DNA from: Paramacrobiotus metropolitanus
Lineage: Eukaryota; Tardigrada; Eutardigrada; Parachela; Macrobiotidae
DNA: 64,000 nt
Reading direction: 5' to 3'
Assembly (NCBI RefSeq): GCF_019649055.1
Contig: NW_026570283.1
Location: 124,001-188,000, forward strand
Made by a program: the position numbers and the translations under genes. Below the pieces are notes generated by a model that did not search any database, was not told where the DNA came from, and saw nothing but the letters and a program-made list of their open reading frames with translations. Positions 22,250 to 31,948 of this stretch are shown here, piece after piece; the first letter of the stretch is position 1; the number at the start of each line of letters is the position of its first letter.

Positions 22250-22810
22250 ATGAATAACTACGAAATACTGGACATAATTCAACACGACGCCTGTCTGTCG
22301 AAGCATTTTTTAGGCGTGTATTCACGGGACACACTGCCATCCGGCATTCAAACTAGGTTTCCTTGTGCACTCATTGTTAATTCGGACAAATATAACATGC
22401 CCGGAGAGCACTGGCTTGCCATATTCGCAAAAAACAGAAACAACGTTACATTTTTCGACTCTTTTGGAAAAACATCGCTCTTCTATGGCGTGGAAATCGA
22501 CAAATTTTTGTCTGATAGCTTCCCTGAATGTAATGGCTATTACGGTGAGAATTATATACAACTTCAAGATCTTAACTCTAAAACTTGTGGTTTATTTTGT
22601 ATTTATTTTCTATATCATTCTTGTCGTGGTCTTATGTTGCGTGCTATTACTGATAAACTTGAATATCCGAAAAATCTGAAGCGCAATGATGTTTTATTAA
22701 ATAAGTTTGCACGACGATTTTTACACATATGTAAACATCCGGAACGTTGCTTGAAACGTCATCCGAAAAAATTGCAATATTCGTTGCCGATGTACAAAGT
22801 AATAAAGTGA
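22250..22810 (+). CDS. Adenain-like cysteine protease, 186 aa, intact
   Basis: Processes capsid precursors in the Polinton/adenovirus lineage. Catalytic residues are visible in the adenain order: His54 (GEHWLAIF), Asp70 (FFDSFG), the oxyanion Gln at 104 or 106 (IQLQDL) and Cys113 (KTCGLFCIYFL). Spacing is close to adenovirus protease and the length is right for the family. The C-terminus is basic (KRHPKKL). It starts 8 bp after the major capsid stop. In contrast to the capsid genes it is uninterrupted. Confidence 0.9.
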   Translation: MNNYEILDIIQHDACLSKHFLGVYSRDTLPSGIQTRFPCALIVNSDKYNMPGEHWLAIFAKNRNNVTFFDSFGKTSLFYGVEIDKFLSDSFPECNGYYGENYIQLQDLNSKTCGLFCIYFLYHSCRGLMLRAITDKLEYPKNLKRNDVLLNKFARRFLHICKHPERCLKRHPKKLQYSLPMYKVIK

Positions 22811-22886
22811 AAAACATATTTTCATGTTGCTGTCGAAAATTTAACAAATAGTAAGCAAAACATCAAACCCATTGAGCGTAATGAAT

Positions 22887-23591
22887 TTAGTATCGTCGCC
22901 ATGATGTACTTGGTGTAGTATTCACGCTGACGCGACCACTGTGAGTACCACTTCCCCAACCTTGAAACTCATCCCCATCAGTCGTTTCATATAGGCGACG
23001 CCGTTGCGCGTTAGAAATTAAACTTGCTGGAACGTTTGAGTACTTCATCGCATTTATTAACGTCATTAAACCAGTTGGTGTGTAAGTGCTGGTTGGATTT
23101 GTTGGCGCTGTCACCCAGCGCAGAAGATCAACGATATTGGTCCCCGGTAACGCCATGCCATCGTTAATTATATTCCAATTATCCGCAACACTCAAATTCG
23201 TGTGTTCCAAAAGATGATTTAAAATCTTCTGAGCGTTACCTTGCTGCTTGTTTGGCAATAAATCTTTAATTTTGCTCGTAATGTGTTCGCTTGCGTCTGT
23301 GGTGTCGACAGGCTGTGGAATAGATAATTTTCCAGGTGGCATTGCAGTAGCTTGGTATAACATATTTCCATAGCGTGTAAAAGCATCATCGTGCACAGCT
23401 AGTTTTTCTTTTGCGGTTAAGTTAGGATTATGTAAAGCATTATTACCATCCGCATATGCATTATATAATGGTTGAGCGAACCGATCCGTATGCGCATGTG
23501 TTGAAGGAAAGTTGAAGAGGTTTGTTGCTTGGGCATCTCTGTGTTGTGCCAACTGGTCAGCGTTAAGTAGAAACATTTTACGTGCAGCCAT
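22887..23591 (-). CDS. Conserved Polinton protein (PX/PY type), 234 aa
   Basis: Intact minus-strand ORF. I chose ATG 23591 (MAARKMFLLNADQ) over the upstream in-frame ATG at 23618, because the former begins just after the stop of the upstream gene. The segment ALHNPNLTAKEKLAVHDDAF..Y resembles the D..L....K...Y block of a conserved Polinton/adintovirus virion-associated protein; another block, GTNIVDLLRWVT, follows and the C-terminus has GWGSGTHSGR. Exact family letter and function are not known to me. Its position, convergent with the protease and co-directional with the ATPase cluster, is typical. Confidence 0.6.
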   Translation of the reverse strand: MAARKMFLLNADQLAQHRDAQATNLFNFPSTHAHTDRFAQPLYNAYADGNNALHNPNLTAKEKLAVHDDAFTRYGNMLYQATAMPPGKLSIPQPVDTTDASEHITSKIKDLLPNKQQGNAQKILNHLLEHTNLSVADNWNIINDGMALPGTNIVDLLRWVTAPTNPTSTYTPTGLMTLINAMKYSNVPASLISNAQRRRLYETTDGDEFQGWGSGTHSGRVSVNTTPSTSWRRY

Positions 23592-23598
23592 ATTAGTT

Positions 23599-23928
23599 TT
23601 AAATTTTTCCCAAAACAAAGCTTAGAACAGGAGGTAAAATCAGAGATAATATCGCGGCACCTTTTGCTAGAAGGAAATTTCTTTTCTTGCGACGAGAAAC
23701 GTTGCGCTTTGATAATAATTTTACATACGGCAGCACACGTTTAAGCCGTGCAGATTTGCTTGTTTCAGTGACAGGAACTACTCCTTCAACAATTTGTAAC
23801 GCACACTCAGAAATAGCATCAATGAGAGTATCTTTAGAGTTTTTGATGATTGCTTTGATCAGCTTTGGTTTGCCTTTTGCAATAGATGATAGTAAGTCCA
23901 GATTTGAAACAGTGTGACTGCGCTCCAT
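23599..23928 (-). CDS. Small basic conserved Polinton protein, 109 aa
   Basis: Starts MERSHTVSNLDLL at 23928, overlapping the ATPase stop by one base (TAATG). The pattern of a Lys/Ile helix (AKGKPKLIKAIIK), then ISECALQIVEGVVP, then a KR-rich segment and a hydrophobic Gly/Leu C-terminus (ILSLILPPVLSFVLG) is the widespread small protein next to the packaging ATPase in Polintons and adintoviruses; its function is not established. An upstream in-frame extension to 24024 overlaps the ATPase and is not needed. Intact. Confidence 0.65.
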   Translation of the reverse strand: MERSHTVSNLDLLSSIAKGKPKLIKAIIKNSKDTLIDAISECALQIVEGVVPVTETSKSARLKRVLPYVKLLSKRNVSRRKKRNFLLAKGAAILSLILPPVLSFVLGKI

Positions 23929-24605
23929 TATGAGGGAATGTAAATTTCCGGTAATTTTTCTTCGTTTTCCCAAAAATAGCCGTACGCAGCCGATATTTAT
24001 CAGGCGTTGTGTGCTGTAAGTCAATTACAATGTAGCCGTACGGTCTATCTAAACATCCGGCAAGTGCTGCTTCAAAATACTGTTGCTTTTGAGGGAATAA
24101 TTGCCTTCCCAAAATTTGAAGTTGTTGTCTATCTTGCGGATTTTTGAAACAGATAATGATTTTGGCATTCAGTCTGATGTCACGAGCATAAGCATTCTTG
24201 AAGAAAAGGTTTTGAGTCAGAAAAATGACAGTGGTATTAGAATGACGTCCACCATTGCAAAATAATTGGGCTACGTGTTTACTCGTCTTCTTCAAGATGT
24301 AGGTCATCAATAATACATACATTAACGAAATTTTTATCAAAATATCTTGGTTCAGAAATTTCATCTGGTAATCCTTCGATGAAAATAATAGGTACGCCTT
24401 CTCTAAGTAAATCGTCGTACAATGTCTGGTACTGCTTGTAGAACCAATAAACCCGATCAACTTTTGCTGAGAATTTATTATAACGTAACAAATTAGCCAC
24501 GAACGTTGATTTGCCGCAGCCAGAATTACCAGAAATAAGCATCGAAGTCGGATGTAAAAATTCGTTATGTAGAAGGATCTCCATTGCTGAGATTGTTGCT
24601 GCCAA
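23928..24605 (-). pseudogene. Packaging ATPase (FtsK/HerA-type A32-like), frameshifted
   Basis: N-terminal HPTSMLISGNSGCGKSTF contains the Walker A motif GNSGCGKS; VNVCIIDDL is Walker B; VIFLTQNLFF and the FKNPQDRQQ and PYGYIVIDLQHTTPDKYRLR segments follow in the family order. The frame breaks just after Walker B (about 24285) and again near 23960, where the expected LPEIYIPS terminus lies in another frame and ends at TAA 23930-23928. The gene drives genome packaging in this virus-like lineage. The start is at 24605 or the internal ATG at 24584; the first bases overlap the membrane-protein gene. Breaks are indel-like, not nonsense. Confidence 0.75.
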
Positions 24606-24834
24606 ATCCTAATAACTGACGTGTACCGTCAAATAAAAAAGTAATGAGCGGCATAACAACTGATTTTAGAGGAATGCGGTTGGTAACTTTAAGTGCTATA
24701 ACAGTAATAATGCGCATTGTTTGAGAAAACAGAAAAGGCACAACGTAAAAGAGCATCCAGAACAGAATCCCATGTGGCTTTGGCTGCCCATTAGGTTCGT
24801 CCGGCACGTAAACTGGTGGCAACGGTGTATCCAT
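24565..24834 (-). CDS. Small Polinton membrane protein, 89 aa
   Basis: Intact minus-strand ORF with a Pro-rich N-terminus (TPLPPVYVPDEP) and two hydrophobic segments (ILFWMLFYVVPFLF and SVVMPLITFLF). It is the first gene of the ATPase block and overlaps the ATPase start. Small two-helix proteins are common at this spot in Polintons. No specific function can be assigned. Confidence 0.55.
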   Translation of the reverse strand: MDTPLPPVYVPDEPNGQPKPHGILFWMLFYVVPFLFSQTMRIITVIALKVTNRIPLKSVVMPLITFLFDGTRQLLGFGSNNLSNGDPST

Positions 24835-24957
24835 TGTGGCAAAAAATTCTACGAAAAATTGATTCTTTTGTACGATTCAAAATGACAAATGACTGATGAA
24901 ATATTTACCAGCAGTGGCAGCAGTCGTTGTTGTTGTTGATATAGTGACAGTGGTTGT

Positions 24958-25653
24958 TCAGAATGCCGTAATCACCCCAAGCTGGGTCCATTGGTACACC
25001 CGGTTCGAATTGGTTGGCTCTTCCTCTTCGTACTCCGGGTCCTGCGTTGGAAAGCCGTAGATAGGATTTAGACGAATCATTGCTTCGTGTACCTGGCACA
25101 CGTTGTAATAGAAATCGATGTTCTGGTACGACTGCAGCTGTTCGTCATCCGTGCCACATGATGCGTAGATCTTCAGTCCAGTCTTGTCCGGCATTTCCGC
25201 TGTAATGCTGATATACACGCGGACATGCTGCAGCCTCCGTTCTTCAACTTCACCTTCCCACTTACGCAGTTTCCACTTTAGATAGTTACGCATCCGGCCG
25301 TGGGCTAAGTCGCGGACAATGTACTTCCAGGACGCAAGAGCCACCTTGTTGAACGTACGGTCAGGAAACCGCTGCTGAATCTCGGCGAGCTGTTCCACTG
25401 GCTTGACAAATTTAAAACCAATTCGGCGAGGCGTTGCATTTCCGAAACACGCTCAAACTGCACTCTAACTGCCATGTTCAAAAACGGATAATCTTCAGCT
25501 GCAAGGGCAAAACGATTCTTCAATGCAGTATAAATTTCACAGATGTAGGTATCCTCCTCCGCTGCTGTTGCGTAAAATACGTAATAATTCCATCAGGAAC
25601 CCCATAACATGACCCGTTGGATAAAGAGCACCAACAACGCCGCTGAACGCCAT
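24958..25653 (-). pseudogene. Polinton right-side orphan, about 220 aa, frameshifted
   Basis: Starts at ATG 25653 (MAFSGVVGALYPTGH). Three frame changes follow (about 25590, 25575 and 25410) before the long intact C-terminal part with FNKVALASWKYIVRDLAHGR, YISITAEMPDKTGLKIYASC, VHEAMIRLNP and a YEEEEP acidic piece ending QLGVITAF. It appears soluble. It matches no Polinton core protein I know, and lies where cargo genes are often found. Same break style as the core genes. Confidence 0.5.
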
Positions 25654-26546
25654 TTTGAAGTGAAATATTCAAAATTCAATCGAAGAAAAGTTCAAATGAT
25701 TGTTGAAAAAAGAATGAAATGAAAAGCCGGTTATGCGGCAGAACATAAATGCGACATGTTTACATAGTGCAGCCAATGGTTTGCACCGCATACTGGCTAC
25801 TGGTCATTTGTTAGAATAATGTAGACCGGTATACCCGCCTCTTGATCCGCTAGGATAAGAGCAGCGACAATAAGTGGCGTGGGATCAGGCAAAAGCAACC
25901 GCTTCGCACCTTTCCGATAGATAAGTTTTCGAAACAACATTTTAGTCTACCAGTGCGCGAGATGGATTAAATTTGGATGCATTACTTTCGTCGATGCACT
26001 TGACTTCTTTTTAATGATCACTAACCGTCATGACTATAGCCTTGCGTTCCGTGGCCTGTGCATACTTATGTACAGTTCGCCGAATGCATGGTTATAGCAT
26101 CGGTGCGCTTAGATGTTATATCAAGTGGTATTGCTAAATTATTTTTACGACATCATCACTGCTTGATTATTCGCTTTCCTGTTTATAAAGGCGCATACCA
26201 TGGCAAATACATGAGTATATGCCGTGATAGGCACCTTTATAATCATGATCGTCATGGCAGCCACATGCACGAATTTTGTAAATGGTCATCAATGTGGACT
26301 ATGATAGTGCAACGCCTAATGCACGAAATGTATCCATATGTATTATTTATGCGATTTATGTTTTGACGCCATTTTTGACGCCATGATATCGACTTGAATT
26401 AACATTACCATTTTGACGCTAAACGCAGTCTGTGTGCATTGGCCTACCACTAGGCAGCAGTACGATGTGCGAAATACATTTCCGGCAGCGCCGATACCAT
26501 ACAGCACATGCAATGACTGTTCAGACTAAAGCTTTGCACTGACAGT
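25654..26546. other. Spacer between the orphan and the LRR gene
   Basis: No supported gene. It contains the motif pair at 26362-26383 and a variant TTTTGACGCT at 26411-26420. Confidence 0.45.
26362..26383 (+). promoter_or_regulatory. TTTGACGCCA motif pair upstream of the LRR gene
   Basis: Copies at 26362-26371 and 26374-26383 (12-bp spacing), with a variant ending in T at 26411. The pair lies about 165-240 bp before the likely start of the LRR membrane-protein gene, compatible with a promoter element. Confidence 0.5.
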
Positions 26547-27263
26547 GTGGTGACTAGTGGTGATTTTTCAGTTCTTTATTATCTTCCGATTTCTACCAAA
26601 AATGGCGTTTCTTTCTGTTGTTTTGTTTTGTTGTGCTCATGCAGTGGTGTGGAGTGTGGAAAATGGATCCAGTGCTACGGGAAATGTCTGTGCAGTTATG
26701 ATACTGGGACTGTGAACTGTGCAGGTAGAGAACTGTCAGCAATCCCTTATCCCACCGAGCCGAAGGCCTGGATTCGCCACATCGCCTTTAGTGGCAATTC
26801 CCTTCGTGTCATCCCTTATTATGGACTGTCTGTATACTTTCCTGATCTCATATCTGTTGATTTGTCTGGAAATCCTATCGACGAGTGCGTTACTCCGCCA
26901 CCGTTTGTAAAATTTCGTGTCATCTCTGTTTGTGGAACTGGCAGATCGGCTGGCACTGGTTCTCCGACGATTCCAGCCACTACACTTGCCCTTTACACCA
27001 CCACCGAAACTGCTGGATCGTCTGCGAGTGTTCTGCCATCAGAGACGAGCACAATTGTGGATAAAGACGCGGAGATGAGTACCACTAACATTTTGTATTT
27101 CTGTGTTGGTGCGGTTGCGTGTGTCGGAACTTTCGTCGCGTGTGCCTGCTTTGTGGTGAAAAAGTGTGCCAAGAAACAGAACGGCCCCGCTCTGGAGCGA
27201 CTTGCTGAACCCGATGATGCGATGCAGATGCACGTCCGTAATGAGAACATTTACGAATTGTAG
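26547..27263 (+). CDS. Leucine-rich-repeat single-pass membrane protein encoded in the Polinton
   Basis: The ORF encodes a hydrophobic leader (FCCFVLLCSCSG), an LRR N-terminal cap with C...C.C........C (YGKCLCSYDTGTVNC, then AGRELSAIP), about two leucine-rich repeats (IAFSGNSLRVIPYYGL and LISVDLSGNPIDEC), a Thr/Ser-rich stalk of about 60 residues, a transmembrane helix (FCVGAVACVGTFVACACFVV) and a basic KKCAKKQ stop-transfer then an acidic cytoplasmic tail. This is a type I surface protein. The exact start is uncertain: 26547 gives 238 aa, while an ATG at 26601 in another frame gives a cleaner signal peptide, so a small intron or one-base change near 26645 is possible. It lies 218 bp inside the right terminal repeat and is not a known Polinton gene. 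Likely captured from a host; role could be attachment, exclusion or host interaction (inference). Confidence 0.7.
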   Translation: MVTSGDFSVLYYLPISTKNGVSFCCFVLLCSCSGVECGKWIQCYGKCLCSYDTGTVNCAGRELSAIPYPTEPKAWIRHIAFSGNSLRVIPYYGLSVYFPDLISVDLSGNPIDECVTPPPFVKFRVISVCGTGRSAGTGSPTIPATTLALYTTTETAGSSASVLPSETSTIVDKDAEMSTTNILYFCVGAVACVGTFVACACFVVKKCAKKQNGPALERLAEPDDAMQMHVRNENIYEL

Positions 27264-27481
27264 ATGTTTTTTTTTACAAAAGATTTATGTACAGATTTTT
27301 ACTTTTATGAATCTCAACTGTTGACCAAATTACAGTCAGTATTCTGTTTAACGCTGCAAGCCATACGAAATTGTGATTTTTTTGTTAGTTTTTTATAGTT
27401 TTACTCTTCTTTGATCATGACGGTTGTGAAAAGATAATTACGCTCTTCTGCGATTTATGTTATGACATTTTAAAATGATCT

Positions 27482-27719
27482 TCTCTGTTCTGTGTCTCGA
27501 GAAAGATTTTATTACCGGTCAGCGTGCTCGTAAAGTACGGAATGTACGGCAATAAAATGTGGAATGTGTTTGCACAGGTGTGTGTACATAGGTTTTTTTA
27601 CGTCTCCCTATTCCCTATCAAAAGTTTGTTTACTTAGAGTTTTTTACTTCTCCCTGTTCCCTATCACCGCCGGTCGTAAATAAGTCGTAAAGAAGTTTAA
27701 AATCGCATGTGCTTCTACT
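27482..27719 (-). repeat. Right terminal inverted repeat, 238 bp
   Basis: Perfect reverse complement of 9016-9253, ending GCTTCTACT at the insertion boundary. Confidence 0.95.
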
Positions 27720-27725
27720 AACTAT
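27720..27725. repeat. Right target-site duplication of the Polinton (AACTAT)
   Basis: Matches 9010-9015 exactly and directly abuts the right terminal repeat. Confidence 0.9.
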
Positions 27726-28426
27726 GTTTAGCTTATCTTCAATAACGACAACAAAGCGCATAGTGCTCCATTAGCGCACTAAATTTAGTGAGACATTTGT
27801 AAAATCTTCTTAATCAAAGTATTAAAATAGATAAAAGCTGTGTCCCTGATGCGTGATAAGAGCATAAAGATCCTACAATGTTTCTGCTGTTCGAAAATAG
27901 GCTTAATAAAAGCAGGTGCGTGTAAAATACGCATCCACTATATGTACTTCTACTGTATGTACCTAGAAGTGCACGAGATTTGGCGTTTTAATATTCACGT
28001 GCTGAAGGTTACTTTAACTTGCAAAAATTAATACAATAATTATTAAGTTTATGCCTTTGCGTACTTACTCGTATAGCTCCACAAGTAACTATAAAACTAG
28101 TACAAATTGCGTAGTCTACGGGCTACTCTACTCATTTCTGTTGCGACAAAAAATGAACTACGTGAGAGATGCTCGGCAGAACTTTCAATAATATCGTTGG
28201 CTGTCCCATTGTAATATTGCACAACATACATTTTTAAAGAGAAGTTATTTATCTGCGTGAAACAATGAATCAGAATAAACGAGGCTGAATTGCTCATCAA
28301 AATACTGAACCGAAAGCACCAAAAAATTCCAAATTTATTGTAATTAATTCCCGTTTTGCCTTACAAAAATTCAACAATGTTCAAGGTTGTACTATATAAA
28401 ACCTAACAAAACAAAAAAGTTATCTT
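27726..28426. other. Spacer between the Polinton and PIGW
   Basis: AT-rich host DNA without a supported gene; presumably includes the PIGW 3' end. Confidence 0.45.
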
Positions 28427-31400
28427 TCACATCTTTTTACTCTTCACTGGAAAAAATACAGCATCTGTGAGAAACTGCCCAATATCGCCAAATCGAAATC
28501 GTGCACGCCATTTGGCACTGTAGAGTGCGCATGCCACAAAACACACAAGAATACTGTAAAAACATAGGATGCAAAGCGCTAGGAAATCACTGGTATGGAC
28601 AGTGTCCATGGACAGGTTCACCGCACCAGTCAGGACATTGGCCACCAAGAATACAGTCAGGGCGTTGTAGTTCAAAGCAGGAATGGCCAGAGGAAGATGC
28701 GACAGCCACTCCAGAATGGATATGCCTAACAATCACAGAGAAAGTTTATACTAGTGGTGGTTGTTAACCACATCCTTGCACCGAGCGCGAGCGCCGGTCC
28801 GCTGGGAATGTGAAACTATGAATCGACATGGCGCGCGAACCCAGTTCTGATGGCGCTCTTCGGGAATGGTGTAACCAGCCGCTGGTTACCAGCGTATATG
28901 TAATATAAGCTCGCTGGTGCAAGTTTTGCGCTGGCCTGTTCCAGACTATTGTTGATCTCGAGATCTACTAGTACTGTCATTCTGGGAAACTACATTGAGG
29001 AAAACACTATAGAACACTACATTTAGGAAAACATTCAAAAAAGATTTCGCTGTGGATAAAAACAAATGGTTTTTATCGAAATTCTGACCAGAAAATTTCG
29101 CTTCCAGTACCATTAGAAAAACGATGTTAATGACATCCTTGAAACAGCGCTTAGGCTATGAATATACCACTGCCAATGGAAATGAAAATTTGTAGAATTG
29201 GAAAAGAAAAGCGTGACCGACGCTTTTCGTGGGCGACAGACAAACTCTGCTACGGGAAGCGTATACTCTGCTATGGAATGCTATGAATGCGTGCATCGCT
29301 TGACGAAGGCATAGAGTAGCACCTCGCGCTTCGCGCTCGGTGCAGATAAACCGACCTTCACGGTCCGAATGGTTTTCTGACAGACTATCAATACGAGTAA
29401 GCAAGCACCAATAAAACGTATTTCGATGAAACCATTGAGAGTCTGAGACAGCAGCATACTCAGTCATAGTGCTCGCATCAATGAGCTAAGATTCCTACTG
29501 GCTACCATACCCTGGCATACAGTTACTGATTATGAGACGAAATTTTTACCTCCGATCGTTTTCTTTCCCGCCAACCATACCACGATCATTCGGCTAACGA
29601 CCAAAGTGGTTAGAAATCCCAACGCGAGATAACTCTGCAATTACAGTAGAACTACAGCACAGAAAGTCCCTCATTATGCAAACAAAAATTAATATGGCAA
29701 AGGCACTGAAGTGGTATATTGCGATAAAGTACGAGTAGGACAAGCGAACTAAAATCCAACGATACGCTCAACTACTGTACGAGTACTGCTGAAGAGGTGC
29801 AAAACAAACAAACTCAAGCAAACAGAATAAGCCAAGTTCAAATCTGTGAAACCCCAAAACCCAAACAAACTGGAATGTAACTGCAACTAATACAAATTCT
29901 TTCCCATTCTCACCGTCCAAAAAATATAGGAGGCGTTGGCAAATCGACGTGACGGAAGAGGCAGATACCGACAAATTAAAAATCCAATCAAGCACCAGCA
30001 GGCCAAATCTCCCACTAGTCTAACGTGCTGCAATCGAGATTTCCTGAAAAATAGTTACTTTAGCTTATCGGTGGTGTTACACGCAACGATTTACGTCAAA
30101 ATTTCAAAAACCAAACTTTACGGTAAAACAACTGCAATTACGTAGAACATCTCAAATCCGTTAAGGAAATTGTAATAAAAATTCTTATCACAATGTGCAT
30201 CAAATACATTTCGATCCGTTTCTGATCGGCTGTAATTATTTACAACAGGTCAACACGTAATTATATATTTTACCGTTCCACGCGGAAACAACGAGCAAAG
30301 TGGGTCCATATGAGAAACAACGCCAGAAATCCAACGGACGAGGCTATTCCGGACCGATTATCCACAAGTAGCCGCGAAACAGGCATAGAAGAATGGATAT
30401 CGGATGACGGAATGAGCAAATAATCATATAACCCGTTTTGCAGAATGATTTCGTAAATCACAGCAAGTCCGATACCGGCAAGTGGCAGGAATTCTGCGCG
30501 AATAAAAACGGCAGCTAACCGACTGAAAATCTAAAACACGTTATCATTTGTTATTATGCAGCGCAGTGATCGGGGAAAAGGCATTACTTATTACTTTAAC
30601 GACAGCCAATGTACAGAAAAAATTCCAGTGCTTTCCATACTCTTCTTCTGGTGACTGGTAATTCGTCATGGTTATGGATACAAAGCGTCCAAACCCCAGA
30701 ATAATTAGGAGGAAACTGTCCTTCAATTCGCTTATCACCATTCTAAGCGAGCTGCGGCCTTTCCTATAATTTTCTCTTTAGTGATATAAAGAATTTGTTT
30801 CACATCCGTTACAAGTTTATTCAGCAAAACACAAAACAAGGCCTAGGATAAGACCATACTGCAGCATAAGTCATAAATGATAAGCAGTCAAGAAACGTAT
30901 TTCGGGAATTTAGATTTTGGAAAAATTGCATTACATTAATAAACCACAACAAAGCGCCCTTCATAAAGAATCTATATAAATATTATATTATTATACATTA
31001 TACGTATATTATTTACCTTCATAATTATAAATAAATTCTGTAATTACAGGAATCCGAAGAAAAGTCAGCTGCCAAACTTTAAACTTTAAAGGTACTGTTC
31101 AAAGTAAAAGGTACTGTAAATTCACTGTTCAAAGCTGCGCCAGGCAAAAAAATATGATGCTGCTCACTGCTCACACGCAGTGTCACGCACAATATCGGAT
31201 TTAGTTCTTTCGAAAGCCCATAATGGAAAAGCAGTTCACATTTGAGTTGTTGGAGAACCTGACACCACTTCACGTACTCTTTGGCCTGCGGAGCAACCAA
31301 TCCGTTGGCAATGACGAACGCTCCGACGCCGAGATCCATAACGGAATATCCACTTTCCACGGTCTTGGCCATTTTTCGCGGAAATACCGGAAAATCCACA

Positions 31401-31948
31401 GCCAGAATGCACAGCGTTGTAAAGAGCATAATTATTCCCCTGTACGATGTCACGACATAGCGTTCGAGTACGGCGACTCCGCCAAGCGCTCTCGGCGATT
31501 CCGCGCTGCTTCTGCCATGGCTGAGATGGGGCACATCTTCGGGATGTTTTCCGCTGTGCTGCGTCTTTTTAGAAGAATGATATATCCACAAACTGGGGGA
31601 CGCGCATAATAATAACATAAAACATTTGATTACGAGGCCTTCCGTCACATACGTAATGGAATGAATCATGGGGATAGTTATTAAGAGGAAATCGTATAAA
31701 AACGGCAACCTACAACAGCAGGACAAGCTGACATAAGCACCTCGAAAGAACGTTCCCTTCATGCATTTTGTAAGGAAGGATCACTAAGGAGGTTTATACC
31801 ATTTGTGATGGCTTCTCGGGATAGAAAGTAAAGCAATCTCGCGGATGAGAAAGTAAAAGGAGATGCTGGCCAGTGTGAAACAGACATAAGCATTGCTGCT
31901 GCCTGTTGATGTTTGAACGAACTTCTCGTGGATGGCTTTAGAGTCCAT
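28427..31948 (-). CDS. PIGW: GPI inositol acyltransferase PIG-W
   Basis: ER multi-pass enzyme that acylates the inositol of GlcN-PI during GPI-anchor synthesis. Resolved exons: 31948-31800, 31709-31278, 30763-30595, 30530-about 30282, and a last exon about 28725-28427. Signatures include YVVTSYRGIIMLFTTLCILA then VDFPVFPRKMAKT and SVMDLGVGAFV (the family's SYRG...ILAVDF..FPRR..KT..G.S.MDLG.G core), FLLIILGFGRF, EEEYGKHWNFFCTLA and the C-terminal NYNALTVFLVANVLTGAVNL, the family hallmark. Splice phases agree through exon 4. Between exon 4 and the last exon the phase does not match, and roughly 50 residues expected from the family are missing, so at least one exon in 28730-30280 is unresolved. 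It is divergent from UBXN7. Confidence 0.88.
28871..28889. repeat. Perfect short palindrome in the PIGW intron
   Basis: GTAACCAGCCGCTGGTTAC has perfect 9-bp arms around one central base, and is followed by further overlapping GCTGG/CCAGC inversions up to about 28915. Function unknown; could be a foldback scar. Confidence 0.5.

Larger units (their letters stand above)
9016..27719. mobile_element. Complete Polinton/Maverick element, 18,704 bp
   Basis: It is bounded by perfect 238-bp inverted repeats that start 5'-AG, flanked by 6-bp AACTAT duplications. Inside are the defining genes: protein-primed DNA polymerase B (13410-17414), retroviral-type integrase, penton-like and double-jelly-roll capsid proteins, adenain-like protease and packaging ATPase, plus smaller Polinton proteins. 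Size and gene set fit the family's usual 15-20 kb. Gene order is plus strand on the left (two unknown genes, polymerase), then a minus-strand orphan or two, then plus (integrase, capsid genes, protease), minus (two small proteins, ATPase, membrane protein, orphan), and finally a plus-strand LRR membrane protein. Many core genes carry frame changes, so autonomous activity of this copy is doubtful unless those are assembly errors. Confidence 0.95.

Noticed and set aside
26058-26366. ORF of 102 codons before the LRR gene
   Set aside because: His/Met/Tyr-rich composition with no domain or splice support; overlaps the motif pair. Likely spurious.
29156-29995. Minus-strand ORFs inside the PIGW span as the missing PIGW exon
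   Set aside because: One (29768-29995) is hydrophobic and has a GTGAGA donor-like site, but the match to PIG-W is too weak and the phase could not be confirmed.
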